DNA of 64,000 bases from Blastobasis lacticolella (GCA_905147135.1 LR990044.1:19103622-19167621), one strand, 5' to 3'; counted from the stretch's first letter, positions 33,377 to 44,591 are shown. Notes: generated by a model not told the origin, from the letters alone. Translations and numbers: made by a program.

Positions 33377-34299
33377 CCAACAGGTAACATACATTACAGT
33401 TCATTGTCTAAACAACCGTCTCTCACAAATTATTTTTCTAAACACCATATTTTTTTGCCCAAAAAAACGTAACATCCAAAATTTACGCCCGAATAAATTA
33501 TTCCGAACACCCACAAATTCCGCACGTAAGTCCATCTTCTCGCCAGTACATTTTTTCTCTTACACAATATACTCGCAAAAAATCACTAGTCACTCCTCTG
33601 GCGACAACCCTACATTCCTCGAAAGATCCCCGCACCAACACTTCAACCGATACCTCGTACATTACCCCTTTTCAACACGAAGTTTGAACAAACTCTCGAA
33701 GAAACCGAGCAATGTAACGCTGGCAAGCGAGAAAAAGTGCCGGATTTAACCCTTACCCATCCACACTGGTCTCATTGTACCGAACACAGCGAGACCATTA
33801 ATCAGTCTGTACCGAAACCATCAATATAGTACACAGAATACGTCCAGGCATACGATTGGTTCGCGTATCGATTATGTATACGTTATTCGATTACGCCAAT
33901 ACGCATTGTGAGGCATTTTTACCAGGATGATGGACTGCGACGCGATGAAAAATGCTCGCGTCATTATTTTGGTAGAGCCTCGGCTAGCGATCGTGTGTGG
34001 AATTAGTGGGATGTGACGTCACGGGTGCGTGAGATGTTTTGAGATCTCATCTGTACTAAACTAGCGCTGTCAAGTGACGAGTGAAATTGGGTTTTGTTTT
34101 AGACATGGACGTAGACGTATCTTTATTTGGTCCAAGAACACATTAAAAAAACTTGAAACTTACAGAATAAGTAAAATACACAGGTTCGGTTTTGATGGTA
34201 ATGCATGAAATACAGAGAGGTTTTTATTGTTCTACTACCACTGTTATAAATGCCAAAGTTTGTAAGGTTGGATTTTTGCAACTCTTTTTGCAGTGTTTA

Positions 34300-34440
34300 T
34301 TTTATTTATTTATTTAACCATTTATTGCACACAATAAAGAAATACAGAGATATAACATAGATATAACTGACACAACAGGCACTACTTATTTCTAAAAGAA
34401 ATTTCTTCCAGCAGGCCTACAGAAAGGAAATGTTTAGCTA
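34300..34440 (-). repeat. LINE 3' end with (TAAA)n tail, copy 1
   Basis: The minus strand reads ctgctggaagaaatttcttt, then agaaataagtagtgcctgtt, and ends gtgcaataaatggttaaata. The region at 63222-63358 matches nearly base for base. Confidence 0.7.
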
Positions 34441-34536
34441 AGAAATGCAGATACGACGCGCACAATTAATGAATAATTATAAAATACATATGAATATGAC
34501 TAATTTTTATATACTATATCAATAAATACATACTGT

Positions 34537-34563
34537 TGTAGCTTTGTAGCTTTGTAGCTTTTT
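34537..34563. repeat. (TTGTAGCT)n short tandem repeat
   Basis: Three units of ttgtagct(t), about 9 bp each. Confidence 0.85.
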
Positions 34564-34904
34564 ACCTGACTGCGCGACGCAAAGGAGGGTAATGTGTTTA
34601 TCAGCCTATGTATGTATGTTTGATCGTAGAGATCAAACGCGTGGGCCTTATTTGAGGCTTCTTATTTTATAGTTAGACTACCCAGGTATTTGACCGTCAT
34701 CTTACCTGGTGAGAACGATGATGATGGACCGTACCTGTCTAGGAACACTCTAGCCTTGAAGGCGTCCAGATTATAGCGAGCTTATATTCCAGAATAAAAT
34801 AGATAGGCTATAACTAAAAACTTAGTTCCTTCGCGAACACGGCTTAGTCCAATTTTTAGGTTTTTAAGAGTGAGCAAAAAAGTGATGTCTGAACACATAT
34901 TATC

Positions 34905-34960
34905 ATACACCAGCAGCTTGTAACAGTCCACTGCTGGACTTGAGTTTCCTCCACATTAGT
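34905..34960 (-). mobile_element. Retroposon C fragment
   Basis: The plus strand reads gtaacagtccactgctggac followed by a worn remainder. This is only the 3' end region of the element. Confidence 0.5.
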
Positions 34961-35040
34961 GAAAGTTTTTGCCATGTTGTCCAATCTTTGCAGGGGGTGC
35001 GAATTCACATATTCAAATACACAACACTAAATTTTGTATC

Positions 35041-35155
35041 TTTTTTATGTTATACGGCAGACAAATATGATGGAAAGTGGTCACCTCCGCCTATCAGCAA
35101 TACCAATACGAGACCTCTAATATACCTCTTGAATGATATGTAACTTGGATAACAA
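35041..35155 (-). repeat. Retroposon D fragment
   Basis: The plus strand reads tttttatgttatacggcaga, then gatggaaagtggtcacctcc and cctatcagcaatacc, with a deletion of the gcaagcgggcc part. Confidence 0.65.
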
Positions 35156-35451
35156 TGTATTGATGGAGTTGGTCTGATGATGGAGCCGGAAGGTGGTCAT
35201 AGGAAGTAATGAACGGAATAAGATAATACCATCGTGTTTGGGCTCTTTGGACCTGTCTTAATGAGGACTGTACTTCTAGGTGACATTCAAGGTTTAATGA
35301 TGATGACAGAAGGTCACAGGAACTACTGAAGGCAACAAGATAACCCCATCAAGAATGAGCTCTTTGGGACGGTATTTTGTAATATACCGCACGATAACAG
35401 ATTGTAATGAAAAAAAAACCATTTGTGATCTTATTCTGGTTAGACCTAGCT

Positions 35452-35660
35452 GGGGGTCTAAAAAGGCCAAATTCGCATTTCATATTATGATTTATATTAG
35501 ACTACTACAAACTTATCTGATTAGGTGGCCAGTACTGGAACTAAGTGACGCCATTCCGAATTGTCATGTCATTGTCAACAACAGCGACGCTGTAGATAAG
35601 TTTGTCACACATTAATATGAGTCATAATATGAAACGCTAGTGTGGCCTTTTTAGACCCTC
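35452..35660. mobile_element. Inverted-repeat element with nested family P copy
   Basis: Left arm gggggtctaaaaaggccaaa then cgcatttcatattatgattt. The right arm, inverted, gives gagggtctaaaaaggccaca then gcgtttcatattatgact. The interior (35520-35612) is a family P element. Confidence 0.75.
35520..35612 (+). mobile_element. Family P palindromic element, copy 3 (nested)
   Basis: Starts tctgattaggtggccagtac, then tggaactaagtgacgccatt, then caacaacagcgacgctgt and agataagttt. Confidence 0.72.
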
Positions 35661-36364
35661 TGGTCTGCCTCTGAGACAGACACAGATTAAAATAAAATAC
35701 CAGTCATAAAGGTAGCTAACTTTCCAATCTTTTTGGAGACATAAATCGCAAACACCCGTAAGTATAATTGTGTACAATCAATTACATCTATCTTTGTATG
35801 TTATCTGGTTTAGGTACATGCATTTTCTAGGTAAACTATCTTATCTCGAACTTCATAGACGGTCTGATCACTCAAAAGGTTCTCCTTGGATACTTATAAT
35901 CCTCATAGGGAATATTGGAACATATTTTAGCATTATCTACGTCGGAGCCAATGGTATTAGGCAAGCAATATCATATTATGTTCACCTTTGAGGTTTTATC
36001 CATATTTCTTGGAATATGAACAAGGAATATTTTTAAAGAAATATTCCTTTTGTTAAAGGATTATGTTATTATTAGATGAGATGGTAATATGATAATCGTT
36101 AAGGCTAATAAAATTGGCTGTCTCAGTTTGGGTTTAAAAGGGCTTAAGTTTTAAACATTTTTAGAGTCTTTCTTAATCTCTAGAAATTGTTTTTTACTGT
36201 TAATATTTGAATTGTCTGATAATATTGTTTAGATAGACATAGATAGGTAGTGTCGCATGTAAAATGAAGGTGATGAGGGCCGATGAAGATGCTGCGGTTG
36301 ATCTATGAAGATTTACGGAAGGATCATTAGCTTCACTGATGATTGGTCGTACGTAGTGGGGGAA

Positions 36365-36627
36365 GGCCGTGTGGTGTCCGGCAGAGTAGAATAGCACCAA
36401 CCGCTTACACTCATGGGTGTCGTATGTCTTATCGTATGATTAATGTTTTCGAGGCACAAGATCAAGAGTCTCCGTAGTCTGGAAAATGGGCAGCAGCATT
36501 TTCCATTGTTATATTTAAACACTGCGATCTCCAACCCGCCTTCCAAGCGTGGAGATTATGGCAATAACCTCCCCTTTCGTGGGAGAGGCCCTAAGTCCTG
36601 CAGTAGACTGTTAGGGCTGTGATGATG
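36365..36627 (+). mobile_element. Retroposon C, copy 2, with 10 bp target duplication
   Basis: From ggccgtgtggtgtccggcag to ggctgtgatgatg. It is flanked by a perfect agtgggggaa at 36355-36364 and 36628-36637, which fixes its length at 263 bp and its (GAT)n end as the 3' side. Open frames overlapping it are shadows. Confidence 0.93.
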
Positions 36628-36938
36628 AGTGGGGGAAGTCCTGTGTCTATGGGAAAACGACAGTGATAAAGGGACTGGATGTGTAGAACTAATCGGATCA
36701 AAGTCGCTTGAGAGGGGTGTATGTCCAGCAAGGACTGACAATGATGGTGCTGATGAAACGAAGATTTGTCCAAATTACTAATAAAAATTGTTCCTACGTT
36801 GATCAAGCTAACTCTCGTGTAACGAGTTTACAAGGCTTATGTTAAAATACTTGTGACAACGTACCTGTTGTTGGAATTGGCATGCTTTTTCAAAATTCTG
36901 TCAAGTTACACACGCATCACCACAAATTTATTTGACCA

Positions 36939-37094
36939 GCGGGGCTATTGGCTAACTCAGTTGACAACTGTATTTGACACTAGATAATTCTACACCACGT
37001 CATCTACGTTGAAAACTGCCAATAGCGTCTACCAAATTAGAGTAGTGTCAGATTTTTTTATGTCAAATTCAGTTGTCCACTGAGATAGCCGATA
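36939..37094 (+). mobile_element. GGGCTAT-ended inverted-repeat element, copy 2
   Basis: Aligns end to end with 3387-3546: gcggggctattggctaactc, then ccacgtcatctacgttg, then attcagttgtccactgagat and agcc. A family P element follows 6 bp later. Confidence 0.82.
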
Positions 37095-37099
37095 CGCCC

Positions 37100-37200
37100 T
37101 CAGGTGACCAAAACTGGAACTAAGTGTCGCCAATTGAAATATAATTTGGCGGCAATACTAAATTCAACAACAGACGTCATTGGGCCAGATACGTTTGTAC
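37100..37200 (+). mobile_element. Family P palindromic element, copy 4
   Basis: Reads caggtgaccaaaactggaac, then taagtgtcgcc, then aattcaacaacagacgtcat and tgggccagatacgttt. Confidence 0.7.
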
Positions 37201-38490
37201 ACACGCCGCATATATATAATGACTGTGTTACTATACTGGTGTTCAACGGTTGTTGATCAGTATTTTTTAATAGTAAGACGGTGTATCTGACACAGTTTAG
37301 AAATAAATTAAGACGTAGATTGTTAATAAATCGCAAAATGTTAAGCACAATGTAAGGTACGTAAAATGCCAGCAAAATTAATAGGTTCAAGAAAACAACG
37401 ACCACCATGACGTCATTTAAATATCGAATGAAAAGATACTTACACCATGTACCCATGGTATGCGCGTTGAAGTAAGTAAGACAGAAACTTATGTCACGCG
37501 CAATAAAGTCCGTTTTGTTTCGGTTTAAGGTGCTCTCACATCAGTGTTGAGATATATTTTTGAACATTTTGAAACATCGAGTGTATCAGTATAACATAAA
37601 AACGCTTTTGGGTGCGGAGGCCGTGGTCGGGTGTCCGCACAAGGTCGGTTCGCCCGCGCATCCGAATTAATGCAAATGTGATTTATTTTGTATGTTGTAA
37701 GGATTATTGTTGGAGATGAAATTAAAGATCAAAAATGTAAACACACAACTGTCAATGTCAAAGAGACTATCCAGGGGTATAAAACGTTTGGTTTGCGTAA
37801 CCAAATGGTTATGCATCATGCACACTTTTCAGTGTGCTTTACAATGGCTGGTAAACTTTCGAAAACGAAACAAATCGATTTACCCCCAATTATTCAATTG
37901 ATTAAAAACATAATAAGTAACTCGAAAACTATTAGTCCAAGAATACTATTTAGAAAATCCAATATTAGAAAGTGGCCGCCATTTTGAATCTTATATTATT
38001 ATGTGTATTATTATTTGGGAAATTAATTAAATATGTCTCGGCGTCGGTCAATCCCTTACGTTCCAAGCCTTTGCAATAATGTACTGTAACAACGAACCAA
38101 AGGTTTAGAATTTCTTGCCATTACCAGTGGCATAAATGAAAACAACCCATATTTTATTGAAACAGCACAAATATGTAATAAAAAAACATATATAATTCAG
38201 TAAAATATTGTAAAATATTCATATGATTTTATTTCATTTTGAATGTAATAATTTTAATCAATATTTCAATGAGTTAAAATAATCCACCATTTGGGTTATT
38301 TTTTTATAGTAGCAACCCATTTGTTTACGTTTTTGATCTTTAATTCGATCTCATACCATAGTATCAACTGCCACTAACGGTTGGTCGGTTCCAGCTAAAT
38401 CGGAGCGTCTGTTACTAGTTTTACGTTGGACATAGAGTCAGGGACTATTGTACTCCACATCGGTATTCGATACTGTTGCAGTTTCATTTT
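37201..38490. other. Intergenic, no gene seen
   Basis: Several short open frames (up to 118 codons at 37100-37456, minus) show no domain. The sequence is mainly AT-rich and unique. Confidence 0.45.
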
Positions 38491-38491
38491 A

Positions 38492-38754
38492 ATGCGCTTA
38501 TTACACATTCCTAAATTCAGTGACTGAATTCAGAAACAAATAGCGTGAGAGCAAATCAAAGTGGAATGTATTGCTCATAGAATAAGGTCCATTTTTGTAT
38601 CACTTACATAAAGTCACGCGTCGCTCCGCTTTTAAAAAATCCAAGTTACAAAAATGGACCTTATTCTATGAGCAATATATTCCACTTTGAATTGCTCTCA
38701 CGCTTTTTGTTTCTGAATTCAGTCACTGAATTTAGGAATGTGCAATAAGCGCAT
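38492..38754. repeat. Large foldback with 108 bp arms
   Basis: The left arm 38492-38599 and right arm 38647-38754 are inverse complements with only a few mismatches, around a 47 bp spacer. Outer ends read atgcgcttattacacattcc and, inverted, atgcgcttattgcacattcc. No protein is encoded. It is probably a non-autonomous DNA element or an inverted duplication. I could not find a clear target duplication. Confidence 0.92.
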
Positions 38755-38937
38755 AACCCCTGACGAAAACAGGGGTGTTATAAATTTGACTAAGGCTCTA
38801 TGTATCTGTGTGTTGTCTGTGGCATCGTAGCTCCCGAATTATTATATAATATGACATTGCAAATGTGTTTAATATGTAAAATAATAACTTTAAATGAATT
38901 TTATTAATTAATTATGATTATGATTATGAATTTTAAA

Positions 38938-39110
38938 TTTAACCGCGACGTCTACACCCTGTACCGCCCACACCGATCCCGTTGAGAGGCGTCCACGGGG
39001 AAATTACGTGAGGTCGGCGCGGCCACTGCCGCCGTGTGACTTATGTTGGCTGGGCCAGCGTTGCATCGCGTTTAACCAATTGTTGAGAGGAAATCTATTA
39101 GGTACGGCTG
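38938..39110. other. GC-rich intergenic patch
   Basis: Reads cgacgtctacaccctgtacc, then gaggcgtccacggggaaatt and gtcggcgcggccactgccgc. It stands in AT-rich flanks, with no long frame and no match elsewhere in the window. Confidence 0.35.
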
Positions 39111-39699
39111 GGACGTGTGAAAGGTGCCACATACTCGTATGTTGGAGAAGGAATTAAAAAACTTGTGATTTAAAATAAATATGTTTATGTGTATTTTCTT
39201 GTATTCTTGGCTTGTGGAATGAGTACCCTGCTGGGGTTTTTCCATGTAAGTACAACATGGAGAAATTTTTAGAAAGGTGAAAAGCTTTTTATGAGGTGGA
39301 AACGTGCGAGCCCGGGTATTGCTGGTTTATTCATATGCTACGATAACCTTACCATCACTCGGTAAGGTTACCTTAGCGTACGATTGTTTACCACTTTAGC
39401 GGTAAATGTCAAAAATTTATTGTCTGCACTGTGAACCAAACTAAACGTCAGAGATGCCGACTCAGGAGTACTATCTCTCGCTCAAAGTTTTTAAAAGTGT
39501 AAGCACATATTTTTTATAGTAAGTTACCGGACGCACCATGAGTTATGGTGGCGAGACCACCATTGCTTTGAGTGTTTTACGGGAAACTTGCTAAATACTG
39601 GTAAAAACACTATTAGATACCTAAGGTTGTGAAAGTTTTGTGGGAGTTGCAGAGTTAGTTCATTATCTACCTAATACCGTTTACTGAAATTTTATTAAA

Positions 39700-40098
39700 T
39701 ATATATTAAAAAGGACAACACAAACAAATTATAAACTAAATAAATTAACTTAATTATCTAACTAAAATTAAAATAAACCTACAACCCTAATCTAAAAATC
39801 TATATGTACAAATATCCCCTAAATCACTGCCGCTGCTGGGTATGGTGCCCATAAGGCTGGCTGCATTCCCCCGTTGGATGGCTATCCCTATACGTTGGCC
39901 GAGGAATGAGCCAGCCCTGCGCTCGCCAGTGGAACGAATTAAACATGATTTTAATTTGGCGAATAACTTTTTAGCTTCAGGGCCCCACGGCCCCAAAGTT
40001 TCCACGGCAAACGCCGAAAATACGCAACTATCAGCGATATTTGCGTATTTACGGCGCTTCAAGGTCTCAGCAGAAAGGTCTGTCCGTTTACTTGACAT
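39700..40098 (-). pseudogene. Non-LTR retrotransposon polymerase C-terminal fragment
   Basis: Minus-strand frame 40098-39787 (103 codons) contains KYANIADSCVFSAFAVETLG, then PWGPEAKKLF, then LGQRIGIAIQRGNAASLMGT. These match the vETlGpwgp.a..L and QR.siAiQRGNAasilGT motifs seen at the C-terminus of many LINE polymerases. The rest of the polymerase is absent, so it is a 5'-truncated insert. An AT-rich 3' tail with an AATAAA-like end runs on to about 39700. The frame is undamaged, which suggests a fairly young insert. Confidence 0.62.
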
Positions 40099-40654
40099 TT
40101 TAATTTTAAATTAAATAAGAAATTTTAAATTATATTGTAATTATTAGATATTGCAGCAATAATATACCTTGCCGTTATGTGTGATGTAACAATTATGGAC
40201 AACTTCGTCTGACATAAATGAATTTTAATTTAATTAATAAAAAATAATTAAAATTATATAGAAATTTATATTTTTTTATATTAAATTATTGGACATTAGA
40301 TACCGACTAGAGCACCAAACAACGGCACTCGAACAGCATAAAAATTCTAAGCAAATAAAACGTAACTGTAATTTACCTGGTGCAATTCCAGGTAAAAAAT
40401 CGACCTCATAACTGTTAACCTCTCATCTGCCCATTGGAAGATTGCACAAAATAGCAGGTGGCACCATCCGTTACCCAGACACCCAACACGCGGTTCTCAC
40501 ACGGCCTCAAAAGGGTTAAAAGGCATCCATTGTAAGAGGATATCTAATTTCCTTGAAAGCAAAATTGGCGTAACATTGCCATGTCGGTAGTTTTTAGGGT
40601 ACGGGCGTGTTGAGTTTTGGATTGAGAGAATTTTTTTGGTGCGCTGATATGACG

Positions 40655-40790
40655 GTATTTTTTATGTTATTCTGATAATCAGGCTAGGAGTAGGTACCTA
40701 CCTGGTCTGAAGTGGTCACCGCCGTGGACATCAGCAACGGCATGGGCGCCACTTTTAAAGATATCTCTAATATATCTTAGGATTTAGTTG
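40655..40790 (-). repeat. Retroposon D fragment (worn)
   Basis: The plus strand reads tttttatgttattctgataa, then ctgaagtggtcaccgccgtg and gacatcagcaacgg. Confidence 0.45.
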
Positions 40791-42285
40791 TAGCTATGGT
40801 GATAGTATATTGTTAAGGTGTAAGAAAGTATGGGGCTACTACAAATAATAAATGATAAATAAATAAATAATCATTTATTTCAGAATTTACAATTCCATAT
40901 ATTTTTAGGTACGTAGGTAGTTTTTAAATTCGTTACCAAAAAATATAAAATAATAACAATGCCAAATTTCATACGTATGTCAATTAACTAAAAATATCAA
41001 TGTCAAACAATTTCATAAAATCATAAATTTAACCATGTCAATACATTACAATAAATCAATAAATCGTGAACGGAAGCTGCCTCAGTACAGTCGTCCAGTG
41101 GTGGCTGATGGGACACTCGCACTAACTAGCCACAGCTCTTAGGATGGTGTTGCGACTGCCGCAAACTCTATTCATTAATTTCAATAAAACATGTTTAGAA
41201 AATATTTGCAAATATTTTATGTAAGTAAGTAAAGGCATATTGGCTGTAAGTAAATTTGTCAGAACATAGTTACTACAAAAAATAATTTTATGGAAATGAA
41301 TACAAAATATTTCAAAGAAATATTAATAAGCGGATAACAGTCACCGAAGATGAAATGAATTGTAAAGTGAACATTTCGATAAAATTGTCATTTCTGCAGA
41401 ATTGACATTTTGGTAAATCGGACGTTTTAATACAGCGGACAATTACACATACTGGAGCTTGGCACCGAAAGTAAAATATTTAACATGTAGGTACGTAATA
41501 CGCTACAGAACCCAAAAGACGACTTCAAATCACGCTTGCTCCCATAACCCCTTTCGTCGGTGGCTTTGTCGTATTTTTTTTTTCTTTTTCGAAAGCGCAA
41601 AGAAAAGGCGGTTAGTTTATATCCGGCGTCTTTTGACGTTTGAAGGGTTTGAAGGGTTGACCGGTGTTCTCAATGAGTATTAATTATGTGGAGTGGGATT
41701 GGGCATTGTGAGGGTTAACGTGGATTAGTGGGAGTAAAAAACCCTATTGTGTTGTCTAGAAAATGGTAAAGGAGACCTTTGACATACTTTAAAATTGAAT
41801 TTTATTAAGAGTACTTGGTTTAATTTGGGTTTTAGGTCGTGTTTTAGTGTATTGGATTTTCTTACATTTTTGTGTATTCACTGTTCGTTCATGTCGTGAA
41901 ATTAAAATTTAAAACTTAATGAAACAAAAAAATTATAACGTTTTTTTCGGACTTGGTTTATTCAGTTTGTGAAAGATATAGCTTTTTGAGCCAGACCTTT
42001 TGCACCTAATATGATTTTATAGTCGTCTGTGCCTAAACCCAATATAGTAGGTTTACTTCTTGCTAATTACGCTCTGGCCGTATACCATACCTACCTATGT
42101 TACCTACCTTAGTTCCATAATCGTCACATAGTTGCAGATGCACCCTAAAATTGAAATACCGCTATTAATTTTCACACTTGATCAGACAACGTGAGATCCG
42201 ATCACCAACTTCCTTAAAAAAACAGAAGGAAACACAGTAAAAAAACAATTTCACGCGAATAAGCAGCATCTGCCATCACCTGCAT
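40791..42285. other. Intergenic, no gene seen
   Basis: AT-rich, with a worn (AAAT)n tail at 40855-40880. It includes a poly-T tract joined to cgaaagcgcaaagaaaaggc at 41572-41610. Confidence 0.45.
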
Positions 42286-42287
42286 TA

Positions 42288-42472
42288 ATCTAACCCTTGA
42301 TTACCCTTCGACTTCGGGACCTTTTTGGTCCGCCGACTGCGGAAGGGTTATTTTTTTCTTCAAAGACAGTTATGTTACGGTCTTACACCAGCCAGGTGGC
42401 TAACCCTTCGACTTTCGCGTTCTCACGAGATGAGGCGGAATTTTGCGATTTTTTTCTTCAAAAAGGGTTCGT
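42288..42472. other. Cluster of AACCCTT / AAGGGTT motifs
   Basis: Taacccttga (42291), ttacccttcg (42301), ggaagggtta (42341), taacccttcg (42401) and aagggttc (42462) lie within 180 bp, in both orientations. Two of them adjoin the string tttttttcttcaaa. The frames crossing it look random. Confidence 0.6.
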
Positions 42473-42989
42473 TGTGCAACTGTCTTTGGTTGTATTTTTT
42501 TGGGTCAATCTAAGTTTTAAGACTTTTAAGAGCTCGTTTGTCAGAAGATGTGACTGTGAAAGTATCTTTGACTCAAAGGTCACGTGTTTTTAGAGTTTTA
42601 CTTTGTTTATTTTCGTTAGTGTGGGCGAAGATAGTTGTGATGTCATTATGTTAAGTACAAATGGATATTATTATTGTACATAAATATCTGTGTCCGGACA
42701 GTGCCGTTCGTTCGTCAAAGGTTGAAATTGTAAATGTATTGACTCTAATAAATAGTGCCCAATGATAAAGTAACTGGTATTGTTGATAGCCTCCATAAAC
42801 TGTGCCCATACGAAAGAGGAAAGATAATGAAACGTGAGAGACGCCCCTTCAGGAAAGATAAAAATACTACGAACTTCTCTCAAATCTATAGAGAATACAA
42901 TCCTTTGCAGAATTAACCTATCTACCTGTGACATTGACCTAGATATGATTTATTTTGGCATCACAAAAATCCATAAGCGCATGTTGGCA

Positions 42990-43082
42990 GTACAGCGCCA
43001 CAAACTGGAACTAAGGGTCGCCATTTTGAAATGCAATTTCGTTGTGAACTACAGCGCCGCTGTCACCGAGTCTGCCAATATA
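42990..43082 (+). mobile_element. Family P palindromic element, copy 5
   Basis: Reads cagcgccacaaactggaact, then aagggtcgccattttgaaat, then gaactacagcgccgctgtca and ccgagtctg. It abuts the tandem array that starts at about 43100. Confidence 0.72.
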
Positions 43083-43099
43083 ATAATATAAGTATTTAA

Positions 43100-43850
43100 T
43101 CCTGCAAAGGATTAAACTAAGATCGATCGGAGACCGGTTTATTAAAAGCAACGCTACAGGCCTAGGTAATATTTTCATATAAACAATTTTCTTTTTATTG
43201 GAAGTCAACCCACTGCCCGCGCTGATCCAAAAAATTCAACTGAGAGCGATCTAGAGACTGGTTTATTAATACCTAGTTTATAAGCTTAGATATATTTTTT
43301 ATAAAAAAATATATTTTTTTCTTATGAAATTTGACCCTCCACTCGCGCCGGTCCAAAGGATTCAACTGAGATCGATCTAGAGATTGGTTTATTAATACAT
43401 GCACTACAGGCTTAGGTAGCTTTTATACATAATTTTTTTTTCTTTTTTATTAAACCTCCGCCCGCTCCGGTCCAAAGGACTCAAGTGAGATCGATCTGTA
43501 GACCTGTTTATTAATATCTACACTACAGGTATGGGTAGGCTTTTCCGATTAATTCTTTTTTCTGATGTATGTTAACCCTCCGCCCGCTCCGGTCCAAAAG
43601 ATTCAACTGAGATCTATCTGGATACCGGTTTAGTAATACCTACACAAAGAACCTCAATTTATAAAAAAAAAAAGTTTTTTTTCTAATGTAAGTTAACCCT
43701 CCGCCCGCCCCGGTCTAAAGGACTCAACTGAGATCGATCTGTAGACTACCTGTAGGCTACCTACACTAGGTAGGTAATATTTGTCATAAAAAGAAGTTTT
43801 TTTTTTCTTATGTTAGTCTACCCTCCGCTCCCTCCACGCCTCCTCACCGG
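43100..43850. repeat. Tandem array of about 122 bp unit (six units)
   Basis: The anchor gagatcgatctgtagac (or variant) recurs with spacings of 123, 126, 119, 122 and 121 bp, at 43121, 43244, 43370, 43489, 43611 and 43732. Each unit has a CG-rich half (ctccgcccgctccggtccaa) and an AT half with ttattaatacctacactaca and a T-run. Units are 70-85 percent alike by eye. No frame is conserved. Confidence 0.93.
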
Positions 43851-44164
43851 GCGAGTAAACACGAGCATATTTTTTCCTTCGGGAACGCTGTAACAAGTTA
43901 TGATAACCTATTTGTGCCGCTCCGCTAAACCGGATTGAGCAAATAATATTGATACACCAATTTACTTCGCGATGGTGAAGGTATTCCGGCGCTGTAGTTG
44001 TGTTTCTAGTGTGTTATGTAGGTAGGTATGGTTTTTTGATACTTACACATCATTAGAATGTGCTGTTGGTTTTGCTAAAGGAATTTTATTTATACTTGTA
44101 CAATGGACTACCTACAGAATCGCAATAATAAAAAGATCCTTCCTTATAAACCCCTCTATCCTCA

Positions 44165-44418
44165 CCCTCCCCTCTGACCTTCCTAGTAGACCCTCTGGTG
44201 GTGTCCACTCGAAGATTCTAAAGAACGTTTCTCGCTCCTACGATTCAGATGTGGAATAAGCTCCTTGCTACAGGTTTCCTTTGGACTATGACTTGAGATC
44301 GTTATGCTATATTAAATGTCCTCTCAGAGGTGTTGCTGATGTCCATAGGCGGCGGTGACCACTATCGATCAGGTGGTCACCGCTTGCCTGTTTGTCTGCC
44401 GTATTACACAAAAAAAAA
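44165..44418 (+). mobile_element. Retroposon/LINE 3' end of the D type
   Basis: One frame reads QMWNKLLATGF, like the L/MWN.LP motif near the end of LINE polymerases. The DNA then passes through gttgctgatgtccataggcg, a duplicated caggtggtcaccgcttgcct and gtttgtctgccgtatta to an A-run. This ties the D terminus to a LINE C-terminus. Confidence 0.55.
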
Positions 44419-44591
44419 CTAAATTATGCAAAAATGGTTATTTGTAACGTCCGTCACTTAAATTAAAGCTACTGTTTGGTAAAATTTTGCATTAGTGTAG
44501 CTTATTTACCAGAATACCACATAGGATACAATTTATACCGAAATTAAATGTAGTACTCGTGGGTAACCTAAAAGCTAGATCCATTTATATA

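Noticed and set aside
33309..33749. 146-codon plus-strand open frame, the longest in the window
   Set aside because: It begins in a CTTT microsatellite, lies in a G-poor stretch that lacks stop codons by composition, and shows no recognisable domain.
43100..43850. Regularly spaced repeats as a possible CRISPR array
   Set aside because: Units are about 122 bp, diverged and contiguous, with no spacer structure, and the DNA is eukaryotic.
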